Shown: positions 43,047-51,826, counted from the stretch's first letter. The stretch: DNA of 64,000 nucleotides from Comamonadaceae bacterium (GCA_027484105.1 JAIXUG010000014.1:117181-181180); one strand, 5' to 3'. Translations and numbers: made by a program. The notes: generated by a model from the sequence alone, not told the origin.

Positions 43047-44204
43047 TCAGCGCGTGTGGCCACCTAACACTTCAGCGACCCAGTCGGCGATGTAGTGACC
43101 CGCATTGATGCTGTTGTCGAAACTCGAGTGCTGCACGCCACCTTCTCGCTCGGTGAACACCTTGAGTTCCCGCTTCGGGCTGTTGACCAGTTGCTCATAA
43201 GTGCGGTGCGCCCATTGCAAGGGGATTTGGGAGTCTTTTTCGCCGTGGGTGACCAGAAAGGGCACGCGCACCCGGTCCAGCACCCCATCGAGGTGAACGT
43301 TTTCTGCGATGCGCATGAAGTCGTCGATGTCCTTGGCGCCCCAGACCCAGCAGACGTGGGCCCAGTAGTGCGGTACAGGCAGGTTGCCCTCGCGTTGCAG
43401 GCGGCGCTTTTGCACGTCGCGCCAATCGTGGTTGGCGCCCCAGACGACGCCACAGGCAAAGCGTGGCTCGAAGGCCACCGCGCGCGGGCAGTAGTAACCT
43501 CCCAGCGACACGCCCTCCATGCCGATGCGTCGGGGGTCCACCTCGGGTTGCGTTTCCAGCCAGTCAACGATGCGGCTGGCCCAATGCTCACTGTCGAAAC
43601 GGGCCGTCATGCCGTGCAGGCGCAACGCTTCGCCGGTGCCGGGCTGGTCCACGAGGAGTGATGACACGCCGCGCTTGGCCAGCCATGCGGGCAGACCGAC
43701 GCGGTATTTCATCTCCTTGGTCGAGTCCAGGCCGTTGGCCTGAACCAGGATGGGCGCAGGGCCTTGCACGCCCTGGGCACGCACGTACAGGGCGGAGAGC
43801 TCCTTGCCTTCGTAAGGGATGGTGACGCGTTGGCAGTTTTCTTGCGACAGCTGCAGGCCACGGGCAAAAATGTCCATGAAGCGTTGGTACAGCGCCAGCC
43901 GTCCAGGCGCGTTGTGCGCTTGCAATCGCTCACAGGTCAGAAGGTAAGTGGCGGCACGGTTGTACTTTTCGCCCGCCGACAACAAACGGCCAGCGGCTTC
44001 GTCTTCGGCGGCCAGTGTGCAGAGTTTCTCGGCCATTTGAGACCAGGTCTCGCGAAAGGCTTGGGTGCCTGCCGCATCAGGCGCTTTGGCGGCCTCTTGC
44101 AGCGGCGCGCACATGGCTTCGATTTCACCGATGCGTGCCCCCATTTCGATGGCGAGATCAACCGAGAGGTTCCAGACGTAATTGGTAGGGAAATACTTGA
44201 ACAC
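43047..44204 (-). CDS. Alpha/beta hydrolase (FrsA / dihydroxypseudooxynicotine hydrolase-like)
   Basis: 385 residues. A helical N-terminal domain (about 1-120) precedes an alpha/beta hydrolase domain, the layout of the FrsA and 2,6-dihydroxypseudooxynicotine hydrolase group. The nucleophile is in GMEGVSLGGYYCPRA, the Asp in FLVTHGEKDSQIP, and the His in GGVQHSSFDN. The nicotine-pathway relative cleaves a C-C bond of a vinylogous keto acid. Beside an extradiol dioxygenase this fits a meta-cleavage-product hydrolase. The start ATG is at 44204. It is 27 nt downstream of dctM. Confidence 0.85.
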   Translation of the reverse strand: MFKYFPTNYVWNLSVDLAIEMGARIGEIEAMCAPLQEAAKAPDAAGTQAFRETWSQMAEKLCTLAAEDEAAGRLLSAGEKYNRAATYLLTCERLQAHNAPGRLALYQRFMDIFARGLQLSQENCQRVTIPYEGKELSALYVRAQGVQGPAPILVQANGLDSTKEMKYRVGLPAWLAKRGVSSLLVDQPGTGEALRLHGMTARFDSEHWASRIVDWLETQPEVDPRRIGMEGVSLGGYYCPRAVAFEPRFACGVVWGANHDWRDVQKRRLQREGNLPVPHYWAHVCWVWGAKDIDDFMRIAENVHLDGVLDRVRVPFLVTHGEKDSQIPLQWAHRTYEQLVNSPKRELKVFTEREGGVQHSSFDNSINAGHYIADWVAEVLGGHTR

Positions 44205-44231
44205 GAGTTGCTTTCAATCAGAACAAAGAGG

Positions 44232-45554
44232 TCACTTGAACCACAGCGCCAATGGCGGCCATGCCACGATCAGGCCCACCACCACCAGCGCTGCAGCCGC
44301 AAAGGGCAAGGCGCCACGGTAGATGTCGCTGAGGGGAATTTTGTGTCCCATGCCATCGGCGTCGAGCGTGCTCTTGACGATGAAGGGGCTGATGCCCAAG
44401 GGTGGGGTGATGATCCCCACCTCAACCGTGATCATGGTGATGATCCCGACCCACACCAGGTCGGCGCCCAGGTCCTTGAACACGGGTGCAAACACGGGCA
44501 CCGCGATCAGAATGGTGGAGACACTGTCCAGCGCGGTCCCCAGCACGAGCACGATGGCGATGTACACCAGCATCACCGACAGCAATGAAAACTGGTGGGT
44601 CGCGATCCACTGACTCAGGTAACTGGGCAGGCCCGAAATGGCCAGGAAGCGGGTGAAGAGCGCAGCCGAGGCAATGATCAGGACGATGGATGCGGTGACG
44701 TAGCCGGTATCGATCAGGATTTGCCAGAAGCTGCGGGGCGTGAGCGCCCGGCGCGCCAGGGCAATCAAGGTGGCGCCAGCAGCGCCCACGGCACCCGCTT
44801 CGGTCGCGGTGAACAGGCCCGCGTACATGCCACCCAGGACCAGCACCACCAGCAGCACGATGGGCAAGATCAATCGCAGCAGACCACCGTGTGTCAAATC
44901 TCCCGACTCGCCTCGGACGGCTTCGGCCGCTGCCGCCATGCCGGGGTGCTTGCCCGCAACCACCCAGATCGTGGCCATGAAGGCCACGCTCAGGATGATG
45001 CCCGGCACGATGCCGGCGGTGTACATGTCGCCGATCGAGGTCTCGGTGATGACCGCGTAGATGATCATCAACACAGAAGGCGGGATGAGCATGCCCAGCA
45101 TCGCCGAGCCGGCCACCACGCCCACGGCCAATTTGTGCGGGTATCCGCGTCGCAGCATCTCGGGCACGGCCATGCGGGTGAACATCACGACCGCCGCGAT
45201 GGACACACCGGTCACCGCGGAGAAAACCGCGTTGCCCACCACAGTGGCTTGGCCGATGCCACCGCGAAAGCGCCCGAACATGCGCTCGGCCACGATGTAG
45301 CTGTCGCGGCCGATGCCGGCGGCCATCACCATGAAGCCCATGAGCACGAACAGGGGCGCTGTCCCGAATTCGTATTCGGTCACCGCGTCCGTGGCGGTTT
45401 GACCGAGCATTTTGCCGGCCATGTCCCAGTCGCCACGTATCAGCGCAATGCCCACAAAGGACACCAGCAGCAGCGATGTCGAAATGTGCATGCCCGAATA
45501 AATGAGCAGCGTCAGGGCAGCAAAACCTGCCAGGCCAATCTCCAGTGGGCTCAT
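44232..45554 (-). CDS. TRAP transporter large permease (DctM type)
   Basis: 440 residues, the standard length for the 12-helix TRAP-T large membrane subunit. Typical segments are SGMHISTSLLLVSF near the N-terminus, GEFTPxE-like region (here GVSIAAVVMFTRMAVPEMLRRGY), LIPPSVLMIIYAVITETSIG, and IITPPLGISPFIVKSTL near the C-terminus. It carries the substrate across the inner membrane with a sodium gradient. The ATG at 45554 overlaps the dctQ stop; a longer start at 45692 lies inside dctQ and is rejected. Confidence 0.95.
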   Translation of the reverse strand: MSPLEIGLAGFAALTLLIYSGMHISTSLLLVSFVGIALIRGDWDMAGKMLGQTATDAVTEYEFGTAPLFVLMGFMVMAAGIGRDSYIVAERMFGRFRGGIGQATVVGNAVFSAVTGVSIAAVVMFTRMAVPEMLRRGYPHKLAVGVVAGSAMLGMLIPPSVLMIIYAVITETSIGDMYTAGIVPGIILSVAFMATIWVVAGKHPGMAAAAEAVRGESGDLTHGGLLRLILPIVLLVVLVLGGMYAGLFTATEAGAVGAAGATLIALARRALTPRSFWQILIDTGYVTASIVLIIASAALFTRFLAISGLPSYLSQWIATHQFSLLSVMLVYIAIVLVLGTALDSVSTILIAVPVFAPVFKDLGADLVWVGIITMITVEVGIITPPLGISPFIVKSTLDADGMGHKIPLSDIYRGALPFAAAALVVVGLIVAWPPLALWFK

Positions 45555-46096
45555 GACACCACCTTGTTGGCCGGGTCGATCTCGATGAACCGGCGCCGCT
45601 GCCAGCCAGCGCGCAGGAAGCCCGCGGTCATCACGAGGTACTGGATGGCCATGACCGTGGCGCCAAAGCAGATGACGGCAAAGATGGGCCACTTCGGGAA
45701 CGCAAACATGCTCGGGTTGCCATAGTAGTCACCGCTGAGCTTGGCGATGCGCAGCAAGGGCCACACGTAAAAAGCCGCAACGCCAAACAAAGCGCCGCCA
45801 ATCGCATGGTGCACCGCCAGCAGCCACTGCTCGGCCCGCACAGAACGCTTGCCGAGCCACTCGACCATGCCGTCGGCGGCGATGACCCTGCCCGCAGCCA
45901 AGGTGCTGGGGAACTGCAGAAACACGACGACGGCGATCGACATGGCCACCATTTCGGCGGTACCGGCCAGCGGCTTCGAAAACAGGCCGCGGCCAATGAC
46001 GTCGGTCAGCACGACCCCCATGATGAACAGGACCACGCAGGTGCCCAGGGCGTTCATGCCCCGGGTCAGACCGTCGAACAGCCGGGCCGGTGACAC
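45551..46096 (-). CDS. TRAP transporter small permease (DctQ type)
   Basis: 181 residues with four hydrophobic segments, the small TRAP membrane subunit. It begins at a GTG (SPARLFDGLTRGMNALGTC), 2 nt after the binding-protein stop. The second helix region (FLQFPSTLAAGRVIAADGMVEWL, family-typical in its first 20) and AEMVAMSIAVVVF are characteristic. It overlaps dctM by 4 nt. The order binding protein, small, large subunit is complete. Confidence 0.9.
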   Translation of the reverse strand: MSPARLFDGLTRGMNALGTCVVLFIMGVVLTDVIGRGLFSKPLAGTAEMVAMSIAVVVFLQFPSTLAAGRVIAADGMVEWLGKRSVRAEQWLLAVHHAIGGALFGVAAFYVWPLLRIAKLSGDYYGNPSMFAFPKWPIFAVICFGATVMAIQYLVMTAGFLRAGWQRRRFIEIDPANKVVS

Positions 46097-46098
46097 CC

Positions 46099-47157
46099 TT
46101 ACTCCTTGTCCCAGTCGCGCAGGAACTTCACGCCCTCGGCGCGCAAGGCATCCATATAAGCCTTGAGCACATCACGCCCGGGTTGGCCGTTTTGAGCAAT
46201 CCAGGCCTTGGCGGGGTTCTCAATGGCCTTGGCCCAGCGCTCGCGTTCGGCGGGGGACAGGGCACTGACCCTGCCGCCACCGGCCCTGAAGGCCGCCTCG
46301 GCGTTGGTGACCGCCGTTTGTGTTTCGGTCACGTAACGCGTTGCATAAATGTCAGCAGCAGCGCGCACTGCAGCCTGGCCTTCGGCACCGAGCTTGTCCC
46401 AGGTCTGTTTGTTCATCGTCAGAGCGCCCGGGAAAGTGGAGCCCATACCGGTTTGGATGTAATTGGGCGCCACCTCAAACAACTTGATCGGGGCCGCCGC
46501 AGTCAGGAAGGTCAGAACGCCGCCATACACCCCCGACTTGAGGTCGTTGTAGTAGGAAGGCAGGCCCGAGGTCACACCGGTTGCGCCTGTGCCCTTGAGC
46601 CAGGACAAAGGCGCTGGCGAACTGGCGATCTTCTTGCCATTGACATCTTCGTAGCGGGTCACCGGGAAATTGGCGAAAAGACCGTAATCGTCAACCGCAG
46701 TGCCAGCAAGGAAGACCTGGTTGTGCTTTTCCCAGGCGCCGCGCAAGAGGGGGTTGTTTCGGTTCATGTCGTTCATGACCTTGACCACCGGGCGCAGGTC
46801 GGTCGGACCAAAGGGCGCCATGAAGCTGACCTGTTGCAGTGGCAATTTGGCGGGGTGGAACACCAGGCCGACGACACCCATGTCACAGATGCCTTGCTGC
46901 ATCGCCTCCAGCTCGCCGCCAATCTTGGCCAGCGTGCCACCATAGGCTTCATTCCAGGTGATTTTCACCTTGCCGGTCTTGGCCAATTCGGCGTTCACGG
47001 TGGGGATGAAACTCTGGCCGATCAAGCGAACGAAAGAGAAGACCGGAGCCTGGCCAGAGCAGACGGTGATTTTGATTTCCTGTTGGGCAGAGGCTGCGGT
47101 GGCCGTCATGGCGCAGAAAACAAGGGTGCTCAGCCGAAAGATGTTGGACATTTTCAC
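46099..47157 (-). CDS. TRAP transporter substrate-binding protein (DctP type)
   Basis: 352 residues, periplasmic. A GTG at 47157 has AGGAG at good spacing; the ATG at 47151 is 2 codons on. A signal peptide (NIFRLSTLVFCAMTATAASA) is cleaved before QQEIKITV. The TRAP fold shows in NEAYGGTLAKIGGELEAMQQG, WEKHNQVFLAG, and VNGKKIASSPAP; the usual substrate-carboxylate Arg would be around the KYIQTGMGSTFPGA region and is not obvious. It begins the 12-gene operon and should deliver an aromatic or heterocyclic acid. It is divergent from the LysR gene. Confidence 0.9.
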   Translation of the reverse strand: MKMSNIFRLSTLVFCAMTATAASAQQEIKITVCSGQAPVFSFVRLIGQSFIPTVNAELAKTGKVKITWNEAYGGTLAKIGGELEAMQQGICDMGVVGLVFHPAKLPLQQVSFMAPFGPTDLRPVVKVMNDMNRNNPLLRGAWEKHNQVFLAGTAVDDYGLFANFPVTRYEDVNGKKIASSPAPLSWLKGTGATGVTSGLPSYYNDLKSGVYGGVLTFLTAAAPIKLFEVAPNYIQTGMGSTFPGALTMNKQTWDKLGAEGQAAVRAAADIYATRYVTETQTAVTNAEAAFRAGGGRVSALSPAERERWAKAIENPAKAWIAQNGQPGRDVLKAYMDALRAEGVKFLRDWDKE

Positions 47158-47219
47158 GGGTATCTCCTTCTCATGTTCAGGGGTTGGGTAGGTGCCGAGG
47201 GGCACTTTAGAACCCGTCA

Positions 47220-47265
47220 ATTCATTCGTAAAATGGATTCGATGAATAAATCGCATTGACGCGAT
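47220..47265. promoter_or_regulatory. Divergent LysR/operon control region with two inverted repeats
   Basis: Between dctP and the lysR gene lie ATTCAT (47220-47225) with ATGAAT (47242-47247), and ATCGC (47250-47254) with GCGAT (47261-47265). The arms are perfect and AT-rich, as for LysR-type binding sites controlling divergent promoters. No clear -35/-10 pair was assigned. Confidence 0.5.
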
Positions 47266-47283
47266 AAATATCAGGAGTAACCC

Positions 47284-48198
47284 TTGCGTTTCAAAAAGCT
47301 CGATCTCAATTTGCTGGTGGCGCTGGATGCCCTGCTGCAGGAGCGCAACATCAGCCGTGCCGCCGAGCGTGTCAACCTGAGCCAGCCCGCCATGAGCAAT
47401 GCGCTGGGTCGGCTGCGCGAGTATTTCGGTGACGAACTGCTCATCCCGGTGGGCCGGCAAATGATGCTCACGCCCCGGGCCGAGTCACTCCAGCAGCCGG
47501 TGCGTGAAATCCTGTTGCGCGTGGACAGCGATGTGGTCGCCCCAGCGGTGTTCGATCCGGCCACTTCGATCCGCTCTTTCTCGATGTTGGTGTCCGACTT
47601 CACCACCACCGTGTTCATGCCGCCCTTGTTGCGCGCTTTGTATGCTGCGGCGCCCAACGTGCAGATTCATCTGGAACCCCAGGCGCGAATGCCCCATGAG
47701 CTGCTGGAGGAGGGGGAGGCTGATTTCCTGATCATCCCCATGCAGTACGTCTCCAGCTTGCACCCTTGCGTGCCCCTGTTTGAGGACGATTACGTGGTGG
47801 TCAGCTGGGAAGACCATCCCACGATCCGCGACAGCCTGAGCCGCGAGCAGTACCTGCAGGCAGGCCATGTGGTCTCCAGCTTTGGCTCAGGCGGCAGCCG
47901 CAATTTGCCGGTGCTGGAGGGCTGGTTCCTGGAGCGTGAGGGCATTGCCCGCAAGATCGAGGTCACCGCGTCCACCATGGCGGCATTGCCCAGCTTGGTG
48001 GTGGGTACGGCGCGCTTGGCGACGGTGCACAGGCGCATTGCCATGCATGCTCAGCAGCACCTGCCGATCCGCATCTGGCCCTCACCCATGAAGATTCCGA
48101 AGCTCGTGCAGATGCTGCAGTGGAACAAGGTGCGCGAGGCCGATCCCGGGCTGCGTTGGATCCGTGACCTTTGCCTGGAAATTGGGAGCAAGATTTGA
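47284..48198 (+). CDS. LysR-family transcriptional regulator (NodD-like subgroup)
   Basis: 304 residues from a TTG start with AGGAG 8 nt upstream. The N-terminus RFKKLDLNLLVALDALLQERN and NISRAAERVNLSQPAMSNALG is the classic NodD/SyrM-like winged helix, and LIPVGRQMMLTPRAESLQQP is the wing. The effector domain follows (DFTTTVFMPPLLRALYAAAP, LEPQARMPHELLEEGEADF). NodD-like LysR proteins often respond to aromatic inducers. Being divergent from dctP it most likely activates the 12-gene operon. The inducer is presumably its substrate or an intermediate. Confidence 0.9.
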   Translation: MRFKKLDLNLLVALDALLQERNISRAAERVNLSQPAMSNALGRLREYFGDELLIPVGRQMMLTPRAESLQQPVREILLRVDSDVVAPAVFDPATSIRSFSMLVSDFTTTVFMPPLLRALYAAAPNVQIHLEPQARMPHELLEEGEADFLIIPMQYVSSLHPCVPLFEDDYVVVSWEDHPTIRDSLSREQYLQAGHVVSSFGSGGSRNLPVLEGWFLEREGIARKIEVTASTMAALPSLVVGTARLATVHRRIAMHAQQHLPIRIWPSPMKIPKLVQMLQWNKVREADPGLRWIRDLCLEIGSKI

Positions 48199-48254
48199 CG
48201 TGAATCTGTGCCCAGGATGACCGGGCACTGCGCGTTGGTTTTCACAGGCGGGTG

Positions 48255-49043
48255 CTAGCCTGGACCCCAATAAAGTTGGTTTGGATTGTGAACCATGACG
48301 CGCTCTATGCAATCGTGGTCAATCCACGCTTGCGCTTGAGCGATGAGTGTTTCGAAATGGCCGAACTGCTCATGGTTGGTGCAGGGCCAGTCGCTTCCCC
48401 ACAGCAATGCGCTGGGGCCCATTTCCTTGAGCAAAACAGCACTCAAAACCTCTGGATTGACGCCGCCCAATCGGTAAGCACCACTCAATTTCACATAGAC
48501 CGGTGCAAGGCTTGCGTGCTTTTTTAATGCCTGCAGCGTGGGGTCGCAGGCGCAGGCTTCCAAGGGTTTGGCCATGTGGTCCACCACAAGGGGTGTGTCA
48601 GCGGGTATTTGGCGCAGCACTTGTGGCAGTTTTCCGGGATCGGTGTGGACTTCCAGGTGCCAACCCAGTGTGTGGATGGCCTCCCAAATGTGGTCAGACT
48701 GCGTCCATTCTGGGATGTCATGCGAGATGCCCGACAAATTCAAGCGGATGCCCCGAACGCCCGATGGGTGCATGGCCTTCAAGGTTTCGATGCGCACATC
48801 AGGGCCGACGACCGCAATACCGCGCAGCATGTCGGGGTGCGCTTCAAGGGCCTCAATCATCAGGCTGTTGTCTGTGCCCAGAAAGCTCGGTTGCACCCAA
48901 ACACCGCGGGTCACCCCCGCATGTCGGGCCTGTTGTATCCAATCGGACAGCCGCGCGCTGTATTGCGGCACGTAGCGGGCGCCTTCAACGGCAACCCCTG
49001 CGTTGAAAACATGGAAATGGGTATCGGTCCAATTTTTTGACAT
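48255..49043 (-). CDS. Amidohydrolase family protein (2-pyrone-4,6-dicarboxylate lactonase-like)
   Basis: 262 residues from the ATG before SKNWTDTHFHVF; an ATG at 49064 would start inside the palindrome. Amidohydrolase-2 marks are DTHFHVF, WVQPSFLGTDNS, GVRGIRLNLSG, HLEVHTDPGKLPQVL, VVDHMAKPLE and LLWGSDWPCTNHEQFG with the metal/catalytic Asp. Related enzymes hydrolyse lactones such as 2-pyrone-4,6-dicarboxylate in aromatic breakdown. The gene is divergent from a GntR regulator and the pair shares one compact operator. Confidence 0.85.
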   Translation of the reverse strand: MSKNWTDTHFHVFNAGVAVEGARYVPQYSARLSDWIQQARHAGVTRGVWVQPSFLGTDNSLMIEALEAHPDMLRGIAVVGPDVRIETLKAMHPSGVRGIRLNLSGISHDIPEWTQSDHIWEAIHTLGWHLEVHTDPGKLPQVLRQIPADTPLVVDHMAKPLEACACDPTLQALKKHASLAPVYVKLSGAYRLGGVNPEVLSAVLLKEMGPSALLWGSDWPCTNHEQFGHFETLIAQAQAWIDHDCIERVMVHNPNQLYWGPG

Positions 49044-49062
49044 GCTGAAATCCACGGTGTAC

Positions 49063-49088
49063 ATTCTAGTCCTCTAGAGGTCTAGAAT
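49063..49088. promoter_or_regulatory. 26-bp near-perfect palindrome with two opposing -10 boxes (GntR operator)
   Basis: Arms ATTCTAG (49063-49069) and CTAGAAT (49082-49088) flank a perfect 10-bp palindrome CCTCTAGAGG (49071-49080); only the T/T pair at 49070/49081 breaks symmetry. TAGAAT occurs on both strands at the outer edges as a good -10, one reading toward the gntR ATG 6 nt away, the other toward the amidohydrolase. This is almost certainly the site of the adjacent GntR protein. Confidence 0.85.
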
Positions 49089-49094
49089 CAACCC

Positions 49095-49835
49095 ATGACG
49101 GCAATCATCAAGCACCATTTACCTGGCCAAAGCCGATACGGTAATTTGGCGACGGCCTTGCGCGATCGCATCCTGCAAGGTGAATGGGTTCCGGGTGAAG
49201 TCATCCCTGCCGAATCGGCTTTGGCGCAAAGCTATGGCGTGGCGCTCGGCACGATCCGGCAAGCTTTGTCGCTGCTGGTTCAAGATGGCGTCTTGCAACG
49301 TCGGCATGGCAAAGGCACATTTGTCACCAAGGGTGTGGATGGCGCTTCCATGATGCGGTTTTTCAGATTTCGCGGCACAGACGATGGTGTCAGCATGACC
49401 CCTCAGTCGCATATTCTGGGCAGCCGATTGCGCGGTGCCAGCCCGCAAGAAATTCAGGTTCTGGGCATGGCCAAGGGTGCGCAAGTCCTTCAAATTGAAC
49501 GCCTTCGAAGCCTGGCGTCAGAACCCTGTTTGCTCGAAACCATTGTGTTGCCGCTGCCACTTTTTGGCGCTTTGGCCGATTCCGACACCGATGCATGGGA
49601 CGATTTGCTCTACCCCATGTACCAGCAACGCTGCGGGGTTGTGATTCAAAAGACACAGGACAGTCTGAGCTTTTCCCAACTCAATGCCCGACAAGCCAAG
49701 CGTCTCAAACTTGCTGCATCACACCCCTGCGTTCTGGTTGAGCGTCAGGCTTTCGATATGGCAGGCCGCTGCGTCGAAATTCGCACCACACGTGGCGACG
49801 CGTTTTCTTTCAAATACACCGCACAGGTGCAATAA
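49095..49835 (+). CDS. GntR-family regulator of HutC/UTRA type
   Basis: 246 residues. The N-terminal GntR winged helix is RYGNLATALRDRILQGEWVP, then AESALAQSYGVALGTIRQAL and LLVQDGVLQRRHGKGTFVT. The C-terminal UTRA effector domain follows (GAQVLQIERLRSLASEPCLLE, LYPMYQQRCGVVIQKTQDSL). HutC-type regulators are repressors released by a small ligand. The start ATG lies 6 nt after a -10-like box, with no ribosome site, suggesting a leaderless transcript. It probably controls itself, tctC downstream and the divergent amidohydrolase. Confidence 0.9.
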   Translation: MTAIIKHHLPGQSRYGNLATALRDRILQGEWVPGEVIPAESALAQSYGVALGTIRQALSLLVQDGVLQRRHGKGTFVTKGVDGASMMRFFRFRGTDDGVSMTPQSHILGSRLRGASPQEIQVLGMAKGAQVLQIERLRSLASEPCLLETIVLPLPLFGALADSDTDAWDDLLYPMYQQRCGVVIQKTQDSLSFSQLNARQAKRLKLAASHPCVLVERQAFDMAGRCVEIRTTRGDAFSFKYTAQVQ

Positions 49836-49855
49836 AGACTCACTGGAGATATTTC

Positions 49856-50845
49856 ATGAATGGTACTTCTCGACTCAAATCCATCGGTTGGATCGCGCTG
49901 GTCACATCTGCACTGTGTGGGACAGTGACCTCTGGTTTTGCACAAACGGCTTACCCGCAAAAACCGATCACTCTGGTGGTGACTTACCCGCCAGGCGGCG
50001 GCGCAGATGCCATGGCCAGACTGATCGCACCCAAAATGGGCGAAGCACTGGGTCAAACGATCGTCGTTGAAAACAGACCTGGTGCAAGTGGGCAAATTGG
50101 GGCAGCCGCTGTCGCCAAAGCCAACCCGGACGGATACACCTTGATGCTGGATGCCTCATCCTTTGCCGTCAACCCGTCGCTGTATCCCAAGTTGCCTTAT
50201 GACAGTTTGAAGGCTTTTCAACCCATCGGGGTGGTGGCCTTGTTCCCGAATGTGGTTTTGGTCAACGCCAATTTCCCGGCCAAGAATGTGGCAGAACTCA
50301 CGGCGGCTGCACGTAAAGCCAAGGATGCCGTGTCATATGCCTCATCGGGCAACGGCTCCGCCCAGCATTTGGCGGGCGCATTGTTTGAATCCGCTGCAAA
50401 AGTGGACATGATTCATGTCCCTTACAAGGGTGGCGGCCCCGCACTCAACGATGTGATCGGCGGACAAGTGCCACTTTTCTTTGGCAACCTCGCCTCCACT
50501 TTGCAGCACGTTCAATCCGGCAAACTCAAAGCACTGGCCGTGACTTCGGACAAACGCTCACCCATCCTGCCCGATGTCCCCACGCTGAATGAATCGGGTC
50601 TGAAAGGCACCGAGATTTACGAATGGAACGCTGTATTTGCACCGGCCAACACCCCTGAGCCCGTGATGAAAAGGCTGGCCACAGCATTTCAACAAGCTTT
50701 GGACGCGCCGGAGGTGAGGGCGCGCGTGGCCCAACTGGGTGGTGAGTTGCAAAAAAGCTCACCCGAACAGGCCAGGGCCTTCATTGAGCAACAAATCAAC
50801 CTGTGGGGTCGCGTGGTCAAAGAACGAAAAATCACCATCGAGTGA
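49856..50845 (+). CDS. Tripartite tricarboxylate (Bug/TctC) solute-binding protein
   Basis: 329 residues. The signal peptide runs through LKSIGWIALVTSALCGTVTS and is cleaved after GFAQ. Family blocks are YPQKPITLVVTYPPGGGAD, VVENRPGASGQIGAAAVAK, PDGYTLML, PYKGGGPALNDVIGGQVPLF and LPDVPTLNESGLKGTEIYEW. It follows the gntR gene by 20 nt with a GGAG ribosome site, so it is in the same operon. It likely binds the substrate of the divergent lactonase-like amidohydrolase. No TctAB permease is present. Confidence 0.9.
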   Translation: MNGTSRLKSIGWIALVTSALCGTVTSGFAQTAYPQKPITLVVTYPPGGGADAMARLIAPKMGEALGQTIVVENRPGASGQIGAAAVAKANPDGYTLMLDASSFAVNPSLYPKLPYDSLKAFQPIGVVALFPNVVLVNANFPAKNVAELTAAARKAKDAVSYASSGNGSAQHLAGALFESAAKVDMIHVPYKGGGPALNDVIGGQVPLFFGNLASTLQHVQSGKLKALAVTSDKRSPILPDVPTLNESGLKGTEIYEWNAVFAPANTPEPVMKRLATAFQQALDAPEVRARVAQLGGELQKSSPEQARAFIEQQINLWGRVVKERKITIE

Positions 50846-50959
50846 GTGAAAGGGTGGCGCGACTGTTGCACACGAGCCATGGGCCCACAAAGTTCAGTCA
50901 GCTGAAGAGCCCATTGCCAACCGTGGCATGCTCGCTGTTTTAGGGATGGATCTTTCGTC

Positions 50960-51826
50960 ATGCAGTTTGGCGTCCGCTGGTTCAGCCTTGTTGTCTTGTT
51001 GTTGTCCGCTTGCAGCAGCACCCCCACTTCATCTTACGCCCCCAAGCTGGGACAAATGGGTAAAGACGTGATGTGGCTGCCCACGCGCGATGAGTTGGTG
51101 ACTCAAATGCTCACGGTGGCGCAGGTGTCACCCGATGACGAGGTGGTCGACCTGGGCGCGGGGGACGGCAAGATTGCGATAGCGGCTGCACGGCAATTTG
51201 GGGCGCGGGCTTGGGGCATTGAGTACAACAAAGACCTGGCCGCCTTGGCCCAGCGCAATGCCGAAAAGGCGGGTGTCGCAGGCCGGGTGCGCATCGTGCA
51301 GGGCGACATTTTCAAGGAAGACTTTTCCAGAGCCAGTGTGGTCACACTCTATTTGTTGGAGGAGTTGAACGAACAACTGCGCCCCACCTTGCTGGGCATG
51401 CGGCCAGGCACCCGCGTGGTGTCCAACACCTTTGGCATGGGCGACTGGGAGCCCGATCAGGTGATCCGGGTGGGCAGCAACACCGGGTATTTCTGGAAAG
51501 TGCCCGCCCAGGTGGCGGGTCGGTGGACGGTGCACGGGCTGGACCGCCGTGGCCCGGTGCTGCTGGCCCTGACCCAACGGCACCAGCGTGTGGGCGGCAC
51601 GCTGACTGGCGGCCCTGCCTTGGGCCACCCGACTCAGCCTTTGCTGGGCGCCCGCATCGACGGTGCCGACTTGCATTTCAGCTTCGTCAAAGAAGACGGT
51701 CAATTGCAAGCGGTTCAAGTCCGGGTGCAAGGAGGCACGATGACAGGCGAGTGGGTGGGGCCATACGGCATGCTGGAGGGCCCGCCTGAGGTGGTGAAAG
51801 TCAGTGCCCAGCGCCTGGGCAACTGA
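50960..51826 (+). CDS. Predicted lipoprotein with class I SAM methyltransferase fold
   Basis: 288 residues. The N-terminus VRWFSLVVLLLSACSSTPTS has a lipobox (LSAC) for signal peptidase II. After a short linker there is a class I methyltransferase domain: motif I EVVDLGAGDGKIAIAAARQFG, then GIEYNKDLAALAQRNAEKAG, VRIVQGDIF and VVTLYLLEELNEQLRP. A beta-rich tail of about 100 residues follows (LHFSFVKEDGQLQAVQVRVQ). Methyltransferases need cytoplasmic S-adenosylmethionine, so export would be odd: either the Cys segment is a membrane anchor with the domain inside, or the domain has another role. Function unknown. Confidence 0.75.
   Translation: MQFGVRWFSLVVLLLSACSSTPTSSYAPKLGQMGKDVMWLPTRDELVTQMLTVAQVSPDDEVVDLGAGDGKIAIAAARQFGARAWGIEYNKDLAALAQRNAEKAGVAGRVRIVQGDIFKEDFSRASVVTLYLLEELNEQLRPTLLGMRPGTRVVSNTFGMGDWEPDQVIRVGSNTGYFWKVPAQVAGRWTVHGLDRRGPVLLALTQRHQRVGGTLTGGPALGHPTQPLLGARIDGADLHFSFVKEDGQLQAVQVRVQGGTMTGEWVGPYGMLEGPPEVVKVSAQRLGN

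Noticed and set aside
45555..45692. Extended dctM start at 45692
   Set aside because: The extension lies within dctQ in another frame, and the ATG at 45554 gives the normal 440-residue length with a 4-nt overlap.
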